25,250 nucleotides of DNA from Terfezia claveryi (Eukaryota; Ascomycota; Pezizomycetes; Pezizales; Pezizaceae), in contig WHUX01000457.1 of the NCBI GenBank assembly GCA_015179025.1, positions 1-25,250 of the forward strand, given 5' to 3'. Both the position numbers and the translations under genes were made by a program. The notes under the pieces are model-generated. The model made no database searches, was not told the DNA's origin, and was given only the letters and a program-made list of their open reading frames with translations. How positions within the stretch are numbered: the first letter of the stretch is position 1; each line of letters opens with the position of its first letter. Of the stretch, positions 20,529 through 25,250 are shown piece after piece.

Positions 20529-20977
20529 TTCGGTTATGTTTTTAGTGTGCCACACTGAAACATAGCCGCTAGCAAGGGTATATTACTAGCGCTTACCCTG
20601 CATTAGCGCAATGCAGTCATCATGCATGCACATGCACGTCGGAGTCACACCCGTCGCACATGCGTCATGCATGCAGGTAAGATTAGCACACCGCCCCCAA
20701 ATTAGTATTGCTGACTGCATGACGCAGTCATGTTTAATGAGTCACACCATTATGCATGAACGAGTCACACTTTTAATTTAGATTTTTAGAAGAGGGTGGT
20801 CAGCCCACCCACACCACGGAAATAATCACAATTACCGTGAGTCACACTAGAGGTAGGAAAAGGTATAAGTAACAAGCACTGAAGAGTCAATCCAGACGAA
20901 ACCAACAGTGACCCACAAGTCAAGTTGTCTGCTTCGTGATACTCTTCAGGAATTCTAACAATTCTCTCCCTCCCCCC
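20522..20977 (+). repeat. Inverted partial pseudo-LTR forming terminal hairpin
   Basis: This 456-bp segment is the reverse complement of the outer part of the pseudo-LTR, beginning at GGGTGAATTCGG and ending in a run of six C before the interrupted gag (AACTACAAACAAG). Inverted 5' partial copies are a known feature of PLE insertions. It is almost the same sequence as the other copies, with an A for T change in the hammerhead stem. Confidence 0.88.
20869..20942 (+). ncRNA. Hammerhead ribozyme motif, inverted copy 3
   Basis: Same 74-nt motif on the plus strand: core CTGAAGA at 20879-20885, stem II GTC/GAC, GAAA, cleavage after GTC at 20927-20929. The outer stem I helix has one mismatch (GTAAC against GATAC), where the other two copies pair perfectly. 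The core is intact. Confidence 0.72.
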
Positions 20978-22177
20978 AACTACAAACAAGATTTTTTCGC
21001 TATGAGTAGAATAGGTTAGCGGCATGCGTTCAAAGGTGTGATCTACCTTCATTAAGAATTTCTTCAGCTTGCTTGAAGTTCCATCGAACATCGGAGGTAA
21101 GGGGAGGTTTCGGGGTTCTTTCTTGTCAGAAAGGACCCGGGTTTTCTGGACTGGAGGTGGTGGAGGTGGAGGTGGAGGTGGTGGAGGTGGTACTGGACCT
21201 GTCCGAGTACCACGGATAATGAAATCTTCGATATCATCATCAATTGATCGAGTTCGTTTTTGTGGGCGTTGTTGGCCAAGTGGCTGCTCTTGTAGGTCCT
21301 TGAGCTTTCGTTTGTGAGTTTGAATCCGGCGAGACAGTTCTTCTACCGATTCCTTATTAGTCTCACAACTGCGAATACGATCATCCTGTTCTTGTTTAAT
21401 CGCTTTCTGTGCCCAATCATTCAGCTTGCCAACATCTGCCTTAATACCATCGATCTCTACCTTGGCTGCATCAATTATCGCCTCCGTGTCCTCCTTGAGC
21501 TTTTTTGTCAGCTCTTGCCATTGGATTTCTAAAGTTTCCTTAATGGAAACTGTTAGCCTCTTAACTGCGTCTTCTTGCCCATCAGTTTGTCCTTTTAAGG
21601 CAGCTACTTCTTTAGTTACTTGTTGTCGCAGTAACTTTAGATCATCATAAGTAGCTTTCGCACCATTGAATACGATTGTGTGAGCCTCTTGGCCTTGTTT
21701 TAGAAAACTAGCCTGGGCATTTAAACCTTCTGTAAGGTTCATGATTTCGGCTCGTTGCCGTTCGAATTCTGTGGCTCCATCACGAACAATTCTAGCCAAT
21801 AATTCGTCATATTCTTGTTGGCTTAGTCCTGTTCTAGGGGGTCAAATTGGTCGTAGTGGGGGTTGTGCGGGATGGCGTTGGGAAGAGGCATTGCTGTTTG
21901 TTCGTCGAGGTGGTCTTCGGGAAGGTAGGCCAAATCGATCGATTAATCCAGGCGGGAATGATTGTAGTTCATCTGGACTATATATGGGATGTCTGGAGGA
22001 TTCTATCCCATGAGATAGGATATCCTCCATTGGGATTTCAATGAGATCATCTTCCGTATCAGTATCTGACTGTGGAAGATTGTAAGGTCTCTGTGTGATG
22101 GTACGAGGTGTAACATCTGGGAACGTTAGGGGTTGGTAGGGCTGGCGAGGCCCTCTTGGTGTCTGTGAACTAGACAT
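20978..22177 (-). pseudogene. Gag N-terminal part of the central chromovirus
   Basis: The frame starts MSSSQTPRGPRQPYQPLTF at 22177. Order of regions: Pro/Arg-rich head, acidic TDTEDDLIEIP, a helical region (LKLLRQQVTKEVAALKGQ and IKADVGKLNDWAQKAIKQ) that looks like a coiled coil, basic RPQKRTRS, a run of 13 Pro, and the start of the capsid-type domain (PPMFDGTSSKLKKFLMKVD). An in-frame TGA at 21842-21844 replaces an expected CGA. The frame is then cut by the PLE after ILFVV. The rest of the domain continues at 16256. The poly-Pro run comes from a GGTGGA-type microsatellite. Confidence 0.88.
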
Positions 22178-22228
22178 GATTTGAGAGTATAATAGCAAAT
22201 GTAGTGAGAATCACTGGCTACAAAGTAA
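22178..22228 (-). promoter_or_regulatory. Leader with candidate primer-binding site
   Basis: Directly after the 5' LTR the minus strand reads TTACTTTGTAGCCAGTGATTC, which is conserved in all three gypsy leaders in the window. It lacks the TGG expected for priming by a tRNA 3' end. ACTTTGTAG is the exact complement of CTACAAAGT present in every LTR copy downstream of the TATA box, which raises the option of self-priming as in Tf1-type elements. Confidence 0.4.
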
Positions 22229-23726
22229 TGTCACGGGGGCCCTATTGACTGATAGCGCTCTTGCAACTATTTGTCACGGGGGCCTATTGACTGATAGCGC
22301 TCTTGTAACTATTAGGACGGCCGTAATTTGCTGCCGCAACGATATCTATTCTGCAACACAGAATATCAATCCTATAGCAGTAAAGTTCAATCCAACTATT
22401 GTCCCTCACGACGGATCTTATTTCGCAACACAAAATAAATCCTATGTCACTTGAATGTAAAGTTAACTCAAGACTTAGAACTTTGTAGGCTTTGTGTACG
22501 CAAGGTGCTCTTGCTTTCGAATACTCGCTGGTGGTAGAATAAATTCAACCGGAACTACTTGCACTATTTATATCCCGCAGTGTTTGTAGATATTCTTATG
22601 ATAAAAATATTTTATAAAACGCGGGCCTACCTGTCACCTCGGAATTTCTTCCTAAGTGTTATGCCATCCACACCTTTATTAATGCAGTTGCTATCTGCAC
22701 TTGTTGTCACAAGTTACTAACCCAAACGTAGAGAATATTCCCATGTCTGCATGTTATACATACTTCGCTTATAGCTCGCTTATCCCATTAAAGAATTCTT
22801 ATCCGAGACAACTAAATTCAATTTCAGATACGTTACCAATCCCCGATACTATCGAATTACCATCCGACAATATCCGAAGGCATCTAATTATATTTCTGGC
22901 AATATTCACTTAATAGTGTCTAGTGTCTATTGAAAATAATTTTCAATCGCACATAACTCTATGAATAGAGAACCGTGGGTCACAAGTAGATTACCATTGG
23001 AAAGGTATCAACGCATAGAAGATTATAGAATTTTAGTTTATCTCGATACCCGAATTATTCACAGAGTTATTACCAATAATAGGTAAACCTCCTCGTGGAC
23101 CTATATGACCATATTAAAAGTCTTATATCTCCATGAGTTTAACTCCGATCATAAAAAGGATTGCAGAAATAGAATCAGGACGAGGAGTAGGCCTAGATAG
23201 AACCTTGAAACATTAAATTCGGAGAACTTTATGTTTTGGCCCTACCTTTGGCCTCTGTCCTGGGCGCACTCACTTATAGTGTCACCGGACGCACTTTGGT
23301 CTAAAGTACGCCCTCGGTCCTTCATTTTTTTAGTTATTTTTACCGAATTATTTTCCTGCAGTTCAGGGTAATAATTCAATATTCAGGGTAACGCCAAGAC
23401 TTCAGGGTAACAGCTAATATAGCTAGCATGCATATAGTCAGCATATTAATCTGAGTATAACTATTGAACCGTTAATCGGATTCTTATGAAACTTAAACCG
23501 TAGCTCCCTCAAGGGTCTATGGACGTTCCATAAGGGTCTTAACCATCTAGGATGATTATAAACCACTTCGAGGTTCATACCCGTTTCATATACTTAACTC
23601 TTATAGATAAGTATTAGAAACGTTTGCACCACACTGCTAAGAGTGTACCTAGAGTTCATATAGATTCTAGGGTCGTTCTATAAGGGCCCAAGTACCTTTG
23701 GTAGGGCTGGATATCACCCCGTGACA
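22229..23726 (-). repeat. 5' LTR of the central chromovirus
   Basis: The 1,498-bp LTR runs from TGTCACGGGG to CCCCGTGACA. It is longer than its partner because about 46 bp at its 3' (left) end is duplicated in tandem, so TGTCACGGGGGCC occurs at 22229 and again near 22272. A TATA box (TATAAATA on the minus strand) lies at 22565-22572 and would drive the genomic RNA. Confidence 0.92.
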
Positions 23727-24145
23727 TGTTCATCTTCCATTATGCTTTGTCTAGACCGTTGTGTTAGCCAAAAAGGTGTTGTTCGAGATGGAGACAGGAT
23801 CTCTATAAAAGAAGCCTGTTCTTGCCGTCTGTATTCTGTTTCTTTCTTCCCTACGCAACAACTTGTCTACCTTCCTGTACCTAGTTGTTATACAATATAT
23901 CTGCACACTGTTCTTGAGTGTAGCTCAGACTACCTCGACTTCTCAACCTTGACCTCGATACCTCGCTCGACTTTGGTTTCGCCCGAAGTCCCTAGGCACC
24001 TGATCACACACGTAGAGCTCCCTACGTGTGCGATACCTCGACACTCGCGCCCATCACCTGCGATCGCAGGTGATACCCCGAACCAGAATAAGTCATTGTT
24101 TACCGCGTCGACGCGGGAATTACCTTCCAACCTCCGTCCATAACA
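23727..24145 (+). repeat. Probable solo LTR of another family
   Basis: The 419-bp segment starts TGTTCATC and ends CCATAACA (TGTT/AACA termini), with a TATA box (TATAAAA, 23804-23810) placed as in a short LTR on the plus strand. It abuts the gypsy LTR end on the left and a truncated gypsy LTR on the right, with no target duplication visible. It contains repeated ACCTCGA words and three palindromes. Classification as an LTR is inferred from termini and TATA only; the 140-codon frame across it is not convincing as a gene. Confidence 0.45.
24007..24116. other. Cluster of three palindromes
   Basis: A 9-bp stem with 6-base loop (CACACGTAG...CTACGTGTG, 24007-24030), a perfect 22-bp palindrome (24053-24074, half-site ATCACCTGCGA) and a perfect 14-bp palindrome CCGCGTCGACGCGG (24103-24116) lie within 110 bp. 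They could be protein binding sites or RNA hairpins in the LTR; the function is unknown. Confidence 0.7.
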
Positions 24146-24796
24146 AGATACTATTAAGTGAATATTGCCGGAAACATAATTATATACCTTCGGATATTGT
24201 CGGATGGTAATTCGATAGTATCGGGGATTGGTAACGTATCTGGAATTGAATTTAGTTGTCTCGGATAAGAATTCTTTAATGGGATAAGCGAGCTATAAGC
24301 GAAGTACGTATAACATGCAGACATGGGAATATTCTCTACGTTCGGGTTAGTAACCTGTGACAACGAGTGCAGATAGCAACTGCATTAACAAAGGTGTGGA
24401 TGGCATAATACTTAGGAAGAAATTCCAAGGTGATAGGTAGGCCCGCGTTTTATAAAATATTTTTATCATAAGAATATCTACAAACACCGGGGGATATAAA
24501 TAGTGCTAGTAGTTCCGGTTGAATTTATTCTACCACTAGCGAGTATTCGAAAGCAAGAGCACCTTGAGTACACGAAGCCTACAAAGTTCTAAGTCTTAAG
24601 TTAACTTTACGTTCAAGCGACATAGGATTTATTTTGTATTGTGAAATAAGATCCGTCGTGAGGGACTATCGTTGGATTGAACTTTACTGCTATAGGATTG
24701 ATATTTTGTGTTGCGGAATAGATATCGTTGCGGCAGCAAATTACGGCCGTCCTAATAGTTGCAAGAGCGCTATCAGTCAATAGGGCCCCCGTGACA
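24146..24796 (+). repeat. Truncated 5' LTR of a plus-strand gypsy copy
   Basis: About 650 bp matches the inner part of the other LTRs in reverse orientation, ending CCCCCGTGACA at 24796. A TATA box (GATATAAATAG) is at 24493-24503. The outer 800 or so bases are missing, replaced at 24146 by the solo LTR. Confidence 0.88.
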
Positions 24797-24844
24797 TTAC
24801 TTTGTAGCCAGTGATTCTCGCTACATTTGCTATATACTCTAATT

Positions 24845-25250
24845 ATGTCTAGTTCACAAACACCAAGAGGGCCTCGCCAGCCCTACCAACCCCTTACATT
24901 CCCGGATGTCACACCCTGTGCCATCACTCAAAGACCACATAACCTTCCACAATCCGAAACAGACACGGAAGATGACCTAATAGATATGCCAATGGAAGAT
25001 ATTCTATCTCGAGGAGTAGAATCTTCCCGCCACCCCATATACTCTCCAGATGAGTTAACAACATTCCCACCTGGCTTATTAGAGCGATTTGGACAACCTT
25101 CCTGAAGGCCTCCTCATCAAACAGCCAGTAATACCTCATCACGACATCCCACCCAACCACCACTACGTCCCACATGACCGTCTCGACCAAGTTTAAGCCA
25201 AGAGGAATATGACCAATTATTGGCTCGTATTGTTCGAGATGGATCTATCG
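24845..25250 (+). pseudogene. Gag N-terminus of the plus-strand gypsy copy
   Basis: The frame starts MSSSQTPRGPRQPYQPLTF at 24845 after a 48-nt leader and runs off the window end. A TGA at 25103-25105, and another about 70 nt on within the RPT-PSRP stretch, stand where related copies have CGA. The wording (DELTTFPPGLLERFGQPS and LSQEEYDQLLARIVRDGS) matches the left fragment at 6074-6762 rather than the central element, so the left and right copies form one subfamily. Confidence 0.85.

Larger units (their letters stand above)
16257..20977 (-). mobile_element. Endonuclease-less Penelope-like element (Coprina-type)
   Basis: The structure, read on the minus strand, is an inverted partial copy at the 5' end, a pseudo-LTR (20528-19993), ORF1a, ORF1b, RT, and a second pseudo-LTR (16793-16257). 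The RT is of the Penelope/telomerase-related class and is not followed by a GIY-YIG nuclease, as in fungal Coprina and rotifer Athena elements. The element splits the chromovirus gag between V-V-G and L-T-G-D, next to a G-run. The two pseudo-LTRs differ by very few bases and the RT is open, so it is young relative to its host element. Offset between direct copies is 3,736 bp. Confidence 0.85.
9743..23726 (-). mobile_element. Ty3/gypsy chromovirus, decayed, with nested PLE
   Basis: Two full LTRs in the same orientation enclose, in minus-strand order, gag with a CCHC knuckle, protease, RT, RNase H, integrase and a chromodomain. This is the order of Ty3/gypsy chromoviruses. Without the 4.7-kb PLE inserted in gag, the element is about 9.3 kb. 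Several frameshifts and nonsense codons make it non-autonomous. Its outer flanks (CCCAC before 9743 and TGTTC after 23726) do not form a target duplication, so one end may have been replaced by rearrangement. Confidence 0.9.

Noticed and set aside
16250..20985. Telomeric repeats at the PLE ends
   Set aside because: Only G/C runs with a single A interruption are present; no TTAGGG or CCCTAA series was seen.
20786..21799. 337-codon frame read as one protein
   Set aside because: It fuses gag to the inverted PLE end; the last 60 or so residues are PLE repeat, so only the gag part is meaningful.
23721..24143. 140-codon plus-strand frame
   Set aside because: It lies over a TATA-bearing LTR-like segment with palindromes, starts inside the gypsy LTR end, and has no recognisable domain.

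Overview
The window looks like a gene-poor, transposon-packed block of a fungal nuclear genome, more likely basidiomycete than ascomycete. The evidence is a Ty3/gypsy chromovirus with a C-terminal chromodomain, an endonuclease-less Penelope-like element (PLE) of the type known from fungi as Coprina, a candidate 86-nt fungal-style intron, and RIP-like C-to-T decay. No host housekeeping gene, tRNA, rRNA or CRISPR array was found. Family names rest on motifs read by eye.

Layout. 1-5804: a giant imperfect palindrome (foldback-like) with its apex near 2380. Each arm holds, from outside in, a unique end, about 13 tandem copies of a roughly 123-bp unit in inverted order, a unique inner segment, and short TA-rich repeats. 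A solo LTR (4106-4845, target duplication CCAGT) interrupts the right arm. 5805-6073: GC-richer sequence of unknown origin. 6074-8282: 5' end of a degraded gypsy element on the minus strand (gag fragment plus 5' LTR). 8489-9226: second solo LTR of the TGTAAG...CTTACA family (target duplication AATGC). 9290-9691: an orphan open frame. 9743-23726: a nearly complete but decayed minus-strand chromovirus with two LTRs of about 1.46-1.5 kb, gag, protease, RT, RNase H, integrase and chromodomain. 23727-24145: a probable solo LTR of another family. 24146-25250: 5' end of a further gypsy copy, now on the plus strand.

Nested inside the gag capsid region of the central chromovirus is a young PLE (16257-20977, minus strand). 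It has an intact 651-codon RT frame without a GIY-YIG domain, two upstream ORF1 frames, direct pseudo-LTRs of about 537 bp, and an inverted third copy at its 5' end that forms a hairpin with 456-bp arms. Each of the three copies carries a 74-nt sequence that fits a type I hammerhead ribozyme. Two of these on the same strand bound a 3,736-nt unit.

History. The gypsy copies are old: they have frameshifts, and all seven gag nonsense codons I found are explained by C-to-T changes. The PLE came later, since its repeats are nearly identical and its RT is open. The two arms of the 5.8-kb palindrome also differ mainly by GC-to-AT transitions, which suggests repeat-induced or methylation-linked mutation. 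The most interesting items are the hammerhead-bearing, endonuclease-less PLE with a possible intron fusing ORF1 to RT, and the giant foldback of nested tandem repeats.
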